Positions 39,461-50,369 of a DNA stretch of 64,000 nt are shown here, one piece after another. The position numbers and the translations under genes were made by a program. The stretch's first letter is position 1; each line of letters begins with the position of its first letter. The notes under the pieces were generated by a model. It searched no databases. It worked only from the letters and a program-made list of their open reading frames with translations, and had not been told where the DNA came from. The stretch lies in assembly GCA_018136815.1 (NCBI GenBank), contig CM030933.1, positions 7,107,137 through 7,171,136 on the forward strand, given 5' to 3'. This DNA comes from Isochrysis galbana. Lineage: Eukaryota > Haptophyta > Isochrysidales > Isochrysidaceae.

Positions 39461-42400
39461 CTACGGAGATGAGGGTGCAACACTGTCCATGACGAGTCTT
39501 TGGTCAAGGGGCAAGGACGGGTGTACAATGCCGGGAACTTGCTTCGCCTCGAGCATGGGTATCGCTCGTCCTTCACTTGGAACTTTGCTTGCCCTGCGCT
39601 CCGCGGCGAGCTTGAGCTCCTTCGTTTGGGACTCGAGCATTGTAGCATCAGCTATCGAGGCAAGCGACACCTGGGCAAGCGAGCGGTGCAGAATGTCGGC
39701 CAGAGCCGACAACTCTCGTCCCCGCTCTTCGCCACGCGTCGCCGCTTCAAGAGTTTGACGCTCGCGCCAAGCTAGCCCTTGTTGAAGCCGTTCTGCGCGT
39801 TCTTCAGCTTGCGCGAGAGCCCTAGCGTGCTCTTCCCTCTCCAGAACGAGTTTCTCCTCCAACCGGCGTACGTCTGAAAGCGCTCGATTGAGATCACCAT
39901 TGGCGCGGAGCGTCTCGTCGCGTCGCCGTGCCGCCTCTAGCTCTGCTTGGGCATGACACTCAACAAGGTCGTGTTGAGCTGCTTGCAACTGAGCGTGCAG
40001 TTCCATCTCACGTGCGGCGGTAGCTGCGCGAAGGTCGTCCGAAGCCTTTTCCGACTCTGCACGTTCCGCTTCGAGTAAGGCGTTGTGCCGCGACTCTCGC
40101 GCTTGCAATTCTTCTCGGTGGGCCACTGCCGAGCTTTCCAGCTTCCGTGTGAGGGCCTGCATGGCCCACCGGAGAAGGCAGAATGCACTCAGAAATCAAC
40201 CGTGTGTTACGGATACTGTTGGGAGAGGTTGAAACGAAAAGGCATGCCTAAAGGCGTGGCTCACCTCAATTTCCGCGTGTAGCGAGGCCGACGCAGAATT
40301 GATCGAGGCCCTCGACCTGCGTGCCGCGTCCTCTTCTAGATGCTTGATCGCCTCGGCATGCGCCGCCGCCGCCTCGACTGCCGCTGCCTCGACCGCCGCC
40401 GCTCTCTCACGCTGCCGCTCCAGTCGCGCTTCGGCCGCCGCCGCCGCCCTTCGCTCACGTGCCTCCGCATCACGCAGCTCGTTGGCCAAACGAACCACCT
40501 CCTCCCGAGCCTCACGCAGCGCAAACTGCGCCTCCGCAGCTAATGCAGCAGCTCGCCCGGCCTCGCATTGCGCCTCACCGACCTGAACGCGCAGTGGCCT
40601 AACTTCCTCGTCGCGCACACGGTCAACGGCAGCTTTCACGGCCCCAGCGCGTCTCTCAGAGTCGGCACGTTCGCGAGCGTCATGTGCACTCAGTAGCGCC
40701 GACTCCAGCTCCGAGAAGTCGCCGCCAGCCAGCGCGGCGTCGCATTCTGCCATGGGAAGGGCAAGCTCGCAGGCGAGTTTCCGCACAAGACCTTCAGTAG
40801 CTCTCTGTAGGGATATGCTCTCTGTAAGCTTGGCCTGTGCCTTTGCCGCCTGTACCTTCGCACTCTCCGAGAGTGAATTGGCCGCCGCCGCCTCGTGCTG
40901 CAGTCGAACTACGTCCCCTTGTACCTTTTGCATGGCTTGTGCCGCTGCCTCGCGCTCCGTCTCAGCCTCCGCACGCAGTGTTGCCACCATCTCTTCGGTT
41001 GCAGCCAAGCGCTTTTGGAATCGTGTCATCTCGACCTCGGCTTTCTCGGCCGCTTTCTCCGCGGCGATGGCGCGGGCCTCCATCATGGGAAGATTGACGG
41101 CACACACGCTATCACGCTCCGCACGTGCAACTAGCAACTCTTCCCGCAGCGCTGCCTCCGATGCGCCAGCAGCCGAAAGCTCAGTGCGCAGCCGCGCCTC
41201 CATTTCCTCCAAACGTCGGACCGCCGCGGCGTGCGCAGCAGCGTGCCTTTCTTCCTCGATCCGGAGAGAGCCCGCCTTGTCCGCCTCCACCTTTGCGACG
41301 CGGGCCTCCACCGCCATTGTCGCCGCCTCCGCCCGTCCGACGGCCTCCGCAGCTGCGGCCGTCGCTCGTTGCAGAGCAGCTGTATGCTCTCTCGCCGCCA
41401 CTGCTGCGGCGGCGCGCTCGGCGTCCAGTGAGGAGCGGAGCGCATCAATTGTGGCTTGCTTTGCTGCTACGATAGCGGACGCGTCGAAGATAATCTCACG
41501 TACCATGCCCTCCGATTCGCACGTTGCGCGATTCATTTCCGTCCGGACGGCCAACTTGAGCATGCCCATCTCCTCACGCAAGGCCGTAGTTTGAGCACCC
41601 ATCTCAGCCAACCGCTTGCGCATGACCGCGGCGGCTTCGTTGTGTCTTCGCATGGTGGCAACTGACGCGTCGGTAAGACAGGTGGCCTGAGCCCGCCACT
41701 CTCTCCGCTCGCGCTCGTGCGCCTCCGCGGCTGCAGCCAAGCGGGCCTCATACCGAGCCTCCAAAGTGGCAGGCAAAGCCCGTGATTTGTCTTGAGCCAT
41801 CTGGAGTAGCTTGACTGTATCACTGAGCTGTTTGATCAGGCGAATATCTTCTCCGTACGACCGATCCGCAACTTCCAGCTCCGTGCGGATCACAGAACAG
41901 GCAGCGGTTGCGCACTTTGCGTCGCCTTGGGCGGCCTCTAACCGGAGTGTTGCCTGCACTCGCGCCGCAGCTGCCTCGGCTTCCTTCATCTCCAGATCCA
42001 CCACTTGCCTGTGTGCCGCCTGAAGTTGCTCGTGAGTCTCCGAGAAATTTGTCTCCGCCACTACTCGAGCCCTCAACTCTGTGTCCACCTTCTCTTGCAA
42101 CCCGGCGACCAGCGCGTCCACCTCGGAGAGCATACTCAGAACTAGAGCTCTCGCTATACGCTCCTCCGCCAGCATTTTACGGGTCGCGTTCGCCTCCGCA
42201 GCGGCCAGGTCACTATTCGCTCGTGCAGCCTCTGCCGCAGCCATCGCCTCATGAGCATTCCTTAGCTCTTCCCGAACTCCTTCTAACCGCTCCTCCGCCT
42301 TGGCGGCTTGCTCCCGCAGAGCGGCGGTGGTAGCATCGGCATCCAGTTGGGCGCGTTCTTCGATAGCGAGAGCAATCGCGGCCTCGACTTCAGCAAGAGG

Positions 42401-44619
42401 CATCCACTCCGCCTCATAGCGCGCTTTCAAGGCCGCTAGATCGCAGCGACGAGCCTCAGCATGTTGCGCTTGAGCTGCTTCGACCTAAGGAGGGTCGCGT
42501 GAATCGCGAGCATGTTGCATAGCAAGGCGCGGATTGGCACAGCTTTAGCGCCTGCCCATGGTCTTCGACAAGCGCTCCCCAGCCTGCTGTGAGCAAACAC
42601 TATTGACGCCGGCCAAGCGAGGTGTCAGGCTACTAGCACCGACAATGATAAGGTTTTGTGGCTCTCGCGCACCTGCTTTGCTGCCTTCTCCTCCATTTCC
42701 GCCCGTTGCGCCACAAGAGCGCGCCTGGCCTCCTCGGCTAGAGCCTCAAGCCTTTCCACAGACGCATTCGCTTCCGACGCCGCAGTCGCACGAGCTGCAA
42801 TGGCCTCGGACTCCGCCGCCGCCACACGAGCGTCCGCCTCAGCAACAGCTTCCTCAAGAAGCCTTGTGATGCAGTCCGACTCCTTGGCTCGCTCAGCCGA
42901 GTAAGCTGCCCCGAGTTCTGCCCGCACCGCCTCAAGGGCAGCAGCGTGGCCTGACGTCACGCGCTGGATCTCATCGGCCGCCTCGGCCTCAAGAGAGCCT
43001 TTTACCCTCTCGACCAGCGTTGCTTGGGCGCGTAGCTCGCTGGCAAGCTCCGCCATCCGCTCCTCCGCCCTGAACTCCGCTTGCCGCAATGCCTCGCGGC
43101 ACGCCTCCACTTCACCACGCCACAGCTCAACGTCGCTTAGGGCGCGCGAGAGCTCGTCTCGTGACGCTGCAAGCTCCGACGCGCGGGTCTCAGCAATTGC
43201 GCGCGCTGCCCCCAGTTCTCGCTCAAGCATGCTGCGCCGGTAGGCGAGTTCGCTCGCTGCGCGTGCCTCACCCTCTGCAATACCGTCCACACGTGCTTCC
43301 CTCACTGCTTGCACATGCTCGCGTGCTAGCTCCGCCTCGCGCCTCGCAGCAATTGCTGCCGCCTTCGACATCTCCTCCCCCCATGACGATGCAGCAAGCC
43401 GATGGGCAGACTGCTCCTCTCGGAGCTTGCCCTCGAGAGCCTCGACGCGAGAGCGCAAGGCCGTCTCCCGTGCGTCCAAGGGCCTTGTGCGTTCGTATTC
43501 CATGAGCTCCTTGACCTTCTCGCCCATCCTTCGATACTTTCTGTCAAGGGCGTCCCGGTCAGCGCGTGCCTCAGCACATTCGATCAGGGCCTGCTTTCTT
43601 TCCGCCTCAGCTTGCGCCAGGGTCGCGCGCGCCTCTGATAGCTCGTCACCGCCTGTGGCCTGTACCGCACGATCCTCGGCCTGGCGAGGCGGCAGTGAGT
43701 CCGTGGCGGTCTGCTTTGGCCCCGAGGCCAAAGAGCATGCAGAGGTCTGACTCCCTCTTTTTAGGCTCTGCTGTGCCTCGGCCAGCGCCGCACTCGCCTT
43801 AGCTGCGTCGGCCTCGGCCAGCCTGGCCCTCTCCTCTGCAGCGGCACCAGCCTGCTGAGCCGTAAGAAGCGACTCTTGCAGCGAGGTGATTTGCGCGACC
43901 CGCTCGCCGTCTGTGCGCGCAGCACTGGCAGCAGTCTCATGCAGCAGCGCAGTGGCTGACACAACCTCTCTCATATGGCCCTCGCGTTGGGCGGCCGCCG
44001 CGGCCTGCACGCTGCGGACACGCTCCTCTGACTCCTCGCGTGCCAATCTCGCATCTCGCTGGGCTGCCGCGAGGTCTGCTTCGAGCCGCGCGACCTGCGC
44101 TTCCATGGACCCTAGCAGACGCGAGGCCTGCTCAAGCTGCGATTCCAGGCTCTTGCGAGCGGCCTGCTCAGCGCCTGCCTCCACTCTCAGCTTCTCGGCC
44201 TCGGCGCGTGCACGGTCGGCGGCCACCTCGAGCGATTGTAGCCTGTCGGCAGTGCACATGAGCTGCGGCAGCGCTGCCCTAGCGTCGTCGGCATCGCGCT
44301 GCGCGTTATCGGCATCGCGCCGGGCGTCATCAGCGTCGCGCCGTGCGGCGAGTAGCGCGGCCTCACACTGCACCGCCTCGCGGCACAGCACACCGATCTG
44401 CCGCTCCTGCTCGGAGGCGACTGCAGCCTGGAGCGCCTCAATCATCCTCTCGGCGAGGTGGCTGCCGCCCTCGGCCAGGATAACGCCTAGCTGGCTCTGG
44501 CTGGCGCGGAGCTGAGTGGCAAGCGAGGAGAGGCGCGATTCGTAGCGCTGCTGCAGCCGCGCCAGCTCGTCGCAAGGCGTCATCGCCTCCGGCCGCGGCG
44601 GAGGCGCCAGGCATGCCAT
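39461..44619 (-). CDS. Long Ala/Glu-rich coiled-coil protein
   Basis: Three exons (44619-42673, 42484-40265, 40156-39461) with introns of 188 and 108 bases all join in phase 0, giving 1,620 residues. Donors are CAG|GTGCGC and GAG|GTGAGC; acceptors are CTTAG and TGCAG. Apart from a short start (MACLAPPPRPEAM) and a break near residue 300 it is continuous heptad-type coiled coil with many Ala, Glu, Arg and Gln. It contains a DADDARRDADNAQRDADDA triplet near residue 95. Composition resembles centrosomal, ciliary-rootlet or myosin-tail-like proteins, but no motif fixes the family. Long antisense ORFs here are mirror frames of the biased codons. Confidence 0.8.
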
Positions 44620-44949
44620 CGGATAGAGGGAGGAGCGAGGAGTGTGAGAGAAGAGGTCGGCGGCGGCCGTGGAAGGGATTCAGTGCGCAAGCGAACAAAT
44701 AGAATGGGGGATAGCAAAAAAGATTTGAACAAAAGAGAGACGAAAAGGACTGAAGTTTAAACTGCAGCCTTCTCACAGTACTATGGTTAAACCAGCACGA
44801 ACCAGACGAAAACTCTGCTGACACCTACTCCCCCATCGCCTAGGGCAAAAACCCTCCTTTCCCCTCATCTAGCGTCATTCCCAAGAAAGAGATACAAGCG
44901 TACGAAAACCTAGCTGAATCGTGCTAAAGTCCGGAACCGCATAGCGCAT

Positions 44950-45120
44950 AGCGCTGATACCGCCCTTATCCCTTACTAGTATTTACCTTCGACCTTCGTT
45001 CCCCCTCTTCCCGTTCCCCCCTTCGTTCCTTTTTCTTCGGTTTCAGGGGTCCGGCCCAGGTGCACTAACTACCTTTGGCCTAGTTCAGAGCACAGAGCGT
45101 GGAGTCCGGGCAGGCCTTCT
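44950..45120 (-). repeat. LINE 3'-UTR fragment
   Basis: CCCCCTTCGTTCCTTTTTC, TTCGGTTTCAGGGGTCCGGC and GTCCGGGCAGGCCT match the 3' UTR of the LINE at 3360-3495 in the same orientation. Ends are lost. Confidence 0.7.
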
Positions 45121-45164
45121 AGGGGGACGCTCCGGCCCAATACCAATACCCATACTCAAGCGCA

Positions 45165-45330
45165 TGGAGCTCGAGAGAATCTCTGCTGCCGCTGCGAGCG
45201 CGAGGAGGATGCGCTCGTAGCGCTAGCCCCCCGCAGCCTCGCAGTCCTCCCCACGCCAGCGCCTCCTGCGCGATTCAAATGGGCTAGCATCATGGCCAGC
45301 TCCGCGTCCTCCAGCCTCCATCCAGGTCTT
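45165..45330 (-). pseudogene. Harbinger-like transposase fragment, inverted copy
   Basis: Its reverse complement matches 46105-46265 over most of its length (GCGGAGCTGGCCATGATGCT, GCATCCTCCTCGCGCTCGCA). The reading LEDAELAMMLAHL is shared, then an extra base shifts the frame. It is a dead fragment. Confidence 0.65.
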
Positions 45331-45856
45331 GGGCCGTGAACGGTGAACGGTGAACCGTGAAGGGGCGCGTCGGCATCGCACCTCTCCCGCCCGACTCCCT
45401 GCGTTCTCCCGCAGACCGCTGTTGAGAAGACGCTCTATTCAGAGGACACGATTTTCTCCTATTGCAGGACGGCCACAATAGAGGGTTTTTTGCAGGCCGC
45501 AATAGGGCCCCAACAGCCCCCCGCCTAGGGGTAGGCGGTTATGTCCCGTTTGTTCTGCCCAAATGTCCCAAAAAAATGTCTCGGGACATCCAAATTTTGC
45601 ACCCAAATGTGCCATGAAATGTCCATTAGACATGCCTAAATGTCTAGTCGCGCACTTATGTAGCTGCCACCCCGCCCTCCCGGAAGGCCGGAAGGCAGCT
45701 ATTGCTATTGCTATTGCTCGCCCGTGGTGTAGATAGTAAACATTGTAGCATGTATTGTAGTATAGTGTATAGTATTATTTCATAGGCTCGTACACATACA
45801 CATCTACACACATCTCACGCCTCACACCTCACACACGCTCACACATTAGCACGCGG

Positions 45857-46130
45857 TCATTCTTCGTTGCGGCGCGCATTGCGGTTGTAGCGCAACATCA
45901 CAGACGCCTGCACTTGATCTGATAGAGAGCGGGCCCTTTCAGGACCAAACATACAGGTCATGAGAGAAAACACGCGCTCACATGCTGCCGAGTTGGGGCT
46001 GAGGCATAGGGCCATTCTAGCAGCTTGCGCCCAATGCGGAAAGTCGGTGTGGTTCGATGACCACCATGCGAGCACATCGTGAGTGAATCCCTTCACGGCA
46101 CAGGAGCTGGAGAACGCGGAGCTGGCCATG
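45857..46130 (-). pseudogene. hAT transposase C-terminal dimerisation domain
   Basis: The minus strand encodes DVLAWWSSNHTDFPHWAQAA, ALCLSPNSAACERVFSLM and QASVMLRYNRN, the classic hAT C-terminal motif order (W...FP.L, S.A.ERVFS, N at end). The rest of the transposase is missing. Confidence 0.8.
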
Positions 46131-46515
46131 ATGCTGGCCCACTTGAAGCGCAGGAGGCGCTGGCGTGGCGAGGACTGCGATGCTGCGGAGGGCCGGCGCT
46201 CTGAGCGCATCCTCCTCGCGCTCGCAGCGGAGGACCTCTCGCGGTCCATGCGCTCGAGCATTGGGCCAGAGCGTCTGTCCGTGGCAAGACTGCAGCAGGA
46301 GGCCGCGCAGGCGGGCGCGGGTGAGGGCGTGCAGGCCTGCGATGTGCGATGTGTATGTGCGCTTTGGCTTTCGGCTCGAAGACCTTCCCAGGGTGATTGA
46401 TGCCCTGCAGCTCCCTGCTGGCTTTCGGTTGAAGGGACGGCATGTGATGAGCGGAGAAGAGGCGGCCCTCATCGCTCTGCGACGTAGCCGGGCGGCCGCA
46501 GCTTCGAGTCCTTGA
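46105..46515 (+). pseudogene. Harbinger/PIF-like transposase N-terminal fragment
   Basis: The plus strand encodes RFGFRLEDLPRVIDALQLP and MSGEEAALIALRRS, the helix pair that precedes the DDE nuclease in PIF/Harbinger-type transposases. The preceding helical segment (LENAELAMMLAHLKRRRRW) is in another frame. No DDE core follows. Confidence 0.6.
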
Positions 46516-47450
46516 TGATGTTCTCGATCGTCATGTCCTGGAAGTTGTCGGCGTTCGTGTCCGCGTACTCGATGATGAAGGACTCGATGGTCATCCTTGC
46601 CGGCATGTGGCGCGTCTCCTCGGGCACGCTCGTTGTCTCTGAACCGTCGCCGCTGCCGTTGCCGTTGCCGCGTCGCCCTCGCCCTCCCCCTTGCGCGCCG
46701 GCCGCCTGCGACCATCGAGATATTCGTGTGAATGAGTCCAGTGCAAGCAATAGGGGCCAAGCATGGCTGCATCATGGCGCAAGCGCGCGTGCAACAAGCG
46801 CACCTCCAACTCTTCGGCGCTCAGCGCCTTGTATCTTTCGCTGCCGCATCTTGCGCGCGGTGCACCGAGTGCTCTGCCGCCTGAGCCGCCTTGCGGTCGG
46901 CTGTTGCCTCTGCCGCCTCGCGCATGAGGCAGTGCACGTCGATGATGAGCGCCTGATACTCGGTGAGCTTCGCCTCGTTCTTCGTACCGCAGGTGTCCGT
47001 GGCGGTGTCCACCTCGATGGGCTCTTTCTGCTCCTTGCCGGACGTGTACAAGTGACTCTCCGCCTACGCGTGGGCACGCGGGTCGAAGGTAGGGGGTCGG
47101 TTGCGCAAGGAGTTGATGCGGGGCTGTGAATGCAAGCAAGGCAAGGGATGTGCATCCCCACCCTCCTATCCACCCCTTGCTCACCTGCACCCAGCCCCTC
47201 ACAGACGTGATGACCGAGGTGTACGTGGACGTGATGGGGTTGTCCTTGATTGAACTCCGGGGCATGCATGTTGAGCAAGGGGATGATGCCGGTCTCCGCG
47301 TTGGTCCACACGTCGAGCTGCGACACGAAGTCATCCACGGCCTTCGAGCCCTTCGCCGTCATGAAGGCGTTTTGCCCGTGGCGACGATCTGCGTGAGCAA
47401 CGCCACCTTCTTCTCGTCTGTCCATTGGTATCGCACACGCTTGGCCTGCG
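46516..47450 (-). pseudogene. SANT/Myb-like transposon-associated protein, frameshifted
   Basis: The minus strand reads RYQWTDEKKVALLTQIVATGK, shifts frame to NAFMTAKGSKAVDDFVSQL, and shifts again to IKDNPITSTYTSVITSV. A GTGAGC intron leads to an exon from 47063 (AESHLYTSGKEQKEPIE, YQALIIDVHCLMREAAEA). The start W-DEKKVALL is a SANT/Myb-like helix, as in the second ORF of Harbinger-type elements. Two single-base shifts show decay. Confidence 0.5.
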
Positions 47451-47850
47451 CACAAGCAGCGTGGGTGCATGGAGAGGGAGGGTGAGGGAGAGGCATTCAT
47501 CACGCAGGGCTCGGGCCGCGACGCCTTGCACTGGGCCCGTGGCAGGTGCGGGGACGACGAGAAGCGGCGTGGCAACGGTGGGGCAGCGGCGCGCCTTCTC
47601 CATTGTTGAGGTGCGGCGGAGTCCTCAATAGCGCCTCACTGCGCTTATTTATTGAAACGGTCCCAATAGACATCTCCACAGCGCGACTTGTTGAGAGGCG
47701 CTGTGGAGACCCTCTTGAGACCTTGTTGCGGCCGTGCAAAAACCCTCGAATACAAATACTTGTAGAGTAGTGCCTCAACAGCGTTCCCACGCTGTTGGGG
47801 TGGGGTGCTGTTGCAAAACCCTCTACTCGGCTTTTCTATTGTAGATGTTG

Positions 47851-48329
47851 CCCTCTGCACCCCCACAGAGAGTGACCAAGCCATCGTCTCGAGAGACGCC
47901 GTCTGTGGAGGATGGGATTCACCTCTTATCTGCTCTCTCGCTCCGAAAAGAATGAGAGGACGGATCTCTCTCAGTTCGCTCCATCCCTCATTCCGCGCGC
48001 GCGGGGAAAGCTGCTGCTCGCTCCCTCTCTTTCTCTTTCCCCCCGACATTCCCTCCCTTCCCCTTCCCCCCCCCATCTCTGTTCCGTCAGGCAGGCCCAA
48101 AGAGGGAGGCAGCGCCCGTCGCTGTGCTTGCGGCGGTGGCCGCCTCCTCCTCGACAACGCTAGCCTGAGCCGCGGGCTGCCGTGGTGGTAGGCGGCACGT
48201 AGGATCAGGGTGAGGCTTAGCAGAAAGGAAGAGCGGGGCAGCTCTCGCCCAGGCTGCGGGCGAGCGCGTAAACCCTTCTACACGCATCTGGCGGTTCCAG
48301 CGGCGTTTATCCGGCCGCCGACCAGGGGG
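47851..48329. promoter_or_regulatory. Upstream region of the CRAL-TRIO gene
   Basis: There is a pyrimidine-rich stretch (48000-48080) and no ORF that fits a protein. A promoter and 5' UTR are presumed from position. Confidence 0.35.
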
Positions 48330-49748
48330 ATGGGGGACCATTCGACGCTACGTGTCGTCGCGGTGCCTGACAATGCCATGGAGCACCACCACGTGCTTGC
48401 CGAGGCGGTGGCGCGGCACAAGTACTCCCAGCTGCGCCGGGGCTGTGGATACGGCCGACCGGGCGCCGTTGCCGCCGCGCAGGCCCGGGCTGCCGCCGCC
48501 ATCGACTTGCCGATGGAGGAGGCGCTCTCGGCAGATGAGAGAGCTCGTCTGGAACAGCTCCATGGCGCGCTGCTCGCTGCCCTCCAGATCGACACGGTTC
48601 CCAACGACTGGCGCCGCTCGTTCTTCATGCGCGCGAGGCTGCTTACATACCTGCGTGCCGAGGGTGGCAACGTTAAGAAGGCAGCCGCGCGCACCGCCAT
48701 CTGCATCGCGTACTGCGGAGACATGTGGAAACGGGCATACGCGTGGGAGGCACAGCCGCAGGCTGTCAAGAGTCTGTATGATAGGCTTGCCAGCTGGGGG
48801 GCGCAGGGATATGACCGGAGGGGATGCTCCGTTAGATATTATCGCCTCGGCCATCTCGACCTGGCGGGGCTGGTCCGAGAGACTTCATTCGAAATCTTCA
48901 TGCAGTGGGACTCGTATTGCTGCTTGTTGGAGTACGACTTATATGTACAAGAGGGAGCGGCCCGCGGGATCGCATACACGCTGGGCAAGCTTGTCGTGGC
49001 CGACTTGGCCGGGCTGAATCTTGCTCGGGCCTTGAAGACGGTACGGGTGGCCAGTCGTCAGTCAAAGGCCTTCCCCGGTGGTGAGCACCCTTTCCCAGAG
49101 CTCACGCGGTGCGTCTTCGTGACGAATATGCCATGGGTGGCGGACCACCTATGGCAACTCTCGAAACGCCTGATGCCCGCACGCGATGTTGCGCGCGTCC
49201 GCATATTTGGACAGAACAAGACAGCACAGAAACGGTTCATCAATGAGCTCGAAAAGTACGTCGACCTCTCCCACGTGCCCTCACTCTTTGGCGGCAAGAG
49301 TGACGAGCCATGGCAATATGGTACAGGCGGCGACGTCCCAGTCGATGCGATTTTTCCCAAGGATGTGGTGTCGCCCCAAACGCCTGGGAAACGCATGGCT
49401 GCTATGGGTGCGCGCATCTCGCAGTCTATCTCGCATGAGTGGAACGAGATCACTCACCAAGTCGCCGAGATCTCGCTCACGATGCACGAGGTGTCGTCTC
49501 ATGCTGTCCATACTGTACAACACGTGTCGCGCGAGCTTTCGAACATATCGCCCCGCTTTTCACACCGCCGCAAGCAATCCATGAATGCCAATGACGTGGC
49601 AGCTCGCTATCCTAGCCAAGGTTCCGCGAGGCACAGCGAGAGTCGTGAGCCAATGGGGAGAGGCAGCACCTTGACATCCTGCCAATCTCCCAAAGAAGGG
49701 GGCATGCGCAAGGAGTTTCACGGTATTGAGGAGAAATGCCGGGTCTAG
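48330..49748 (+). CDS. CRAL-TRIO (Sec14-like) lipid-binding protein
   Basis: The single exon encodes 472 residues from ATG 48330. A helical N-lobe (RARLLTYLRAEGGNVKKAAA) near 100-120 matches the CRAL-TRIO-N pattern. The lipid-binding domain follows: CSVRYYRLGHLDLAGLV near 170, KLVVADLAGLN near 220, VFVTNMPWVADHLWQLSKRL near 262 and LSHVPSLFGG near 315. The strand-helix order is that of Sec14 proteins, which exchange phospholipids or other hydrophobic ligands between membranes. The C-terminal 140 residues form an amphipathic helix-like run (SQSISHEWNEITHQVAEIS) and a basic Ser-rich tail, perhaps a membrane-contact part. Confidence 0.85.
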   Translation: MGDHSTLRVVAVPDNAMEHHHVLAEAVARHKYSQLRRGCGYGRPGAVAAAQARAAAAIDLPMEEALSADERARLEQLHGALLAALQIDTVPNDWRRSFFMRARLLTYLRAEGGNVKKAAARTAICIAYCGDMWKRAYAWEAQPQAVKSLYDRLASWGAQGYDRRGCSVRYYRLGHLDLAGLVRETSFEIFMQWDSYCCLLEYDLYVQEGAARGIAYTLGKLVVADLAGLNLARALKTVRVASRQSKAFPGGEHPFPELTRCVFVTNMPWVADHLWQLSKRLMPARDVARVRIFGQNKTAQKRFINELEKYVDLSHVPSLFGGKSDEPWQYGTGGDVPVDAIFPKDVVSPQTPGKRMAAMGARISQSISHEWNEITHQVAEISLTMHEVSSHAVHTVQHVSRELSNISPRFSHRRKQSMNANDVAARYPSQGSARHSESREPMGRGSTLTSCQSPKEGGMRKEFHGIEEKCRV

Positions 49749-50369
49749 CAACTCGGCCTTACGTATGCATGTGGTAGACATGTCTTGTGACTTGATTCGA
49801 TTAACGCCATAAGTTAGGTAAGCGGCAAGGGAGCCTAGACGAGTAGCTTGGACTTGACGAAGGAGGAGATTTAGACAAGCACAGGAAACAGAAACACATT
49901 AGCGCGCGTGCTCTTATACCAATCCACACCAACCCACTTCTTTAGACAGAGCACATAGCAGACAGCGACAAGCATCCATAGTTTATAGTTTAAACATATC
50001 ACACACTGCCGGTGACGGATTGGGCTGCGACCCAGCATAGCGCCTGAGGTCGTCTGAGGGCGAGATGATCGATGATTATTGTTGAAAGGTGCAACCTGAA
50101 CCTGAGATCCCTTTTTTTAGCTCTCGCACCCCCCCATTTTCGAAAAAATATAGGAGCACCCACACTTGGGAGGGTGGACCGAGCAAGAGCTGCACTCTAC
50201 TGTAAAGAAACTCATTCAGACAAAATTCAAGGAAGGCGCCAAGCCCTAGAGCTCTATGAGTACTCTAAAGGGAAGTCGCGCAGACTGGGCCTAATGTGAA
50301 CATGAAGCTTTGTCCCGCGAGTGTCGCCGCGTCGCCGCCGCAAGTCGACGCGTGCGCTCCTCGCTGTCC
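49749..50369. other. Intergenic, no feature recognised
   Basis: A/T-richer spacer. An additional upstream exon for the next gene cannot be excluded. Confidence 0.4.

Larger units (their letters stand above)
45460..47850. mobile_element. Decayed DNA transposon nest bounded by inverted repeats
   Basis: Left: CACAATAG, AGGGTTTTTTGCA and GGCCCCAACAGC (45473-45520). Right, as reverse complement: TACAATAG, AGAGGGTTTTGCAA and CCCCAACAGCG (47790-47850). These look like imperfect terminal inverted repeats about 60 bases long. A further AAAAACCCTCGAATAC copy and a CTCCACAGCGC/GCGCTGTGGAG hairpin lie at 47668-47750. Between them sit hAT, Harbinger-like and SANT-like protein remnants on both strands. 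Confidence 0.5.

Noticed and set aside
40752-41594. Long antisense ORF of 280 residues inside the coiled-coil gene
   Set aside because: It is the mirror frame of Ala/Glu-rich codons; the opposite strand has spliced, phase-matched exons.
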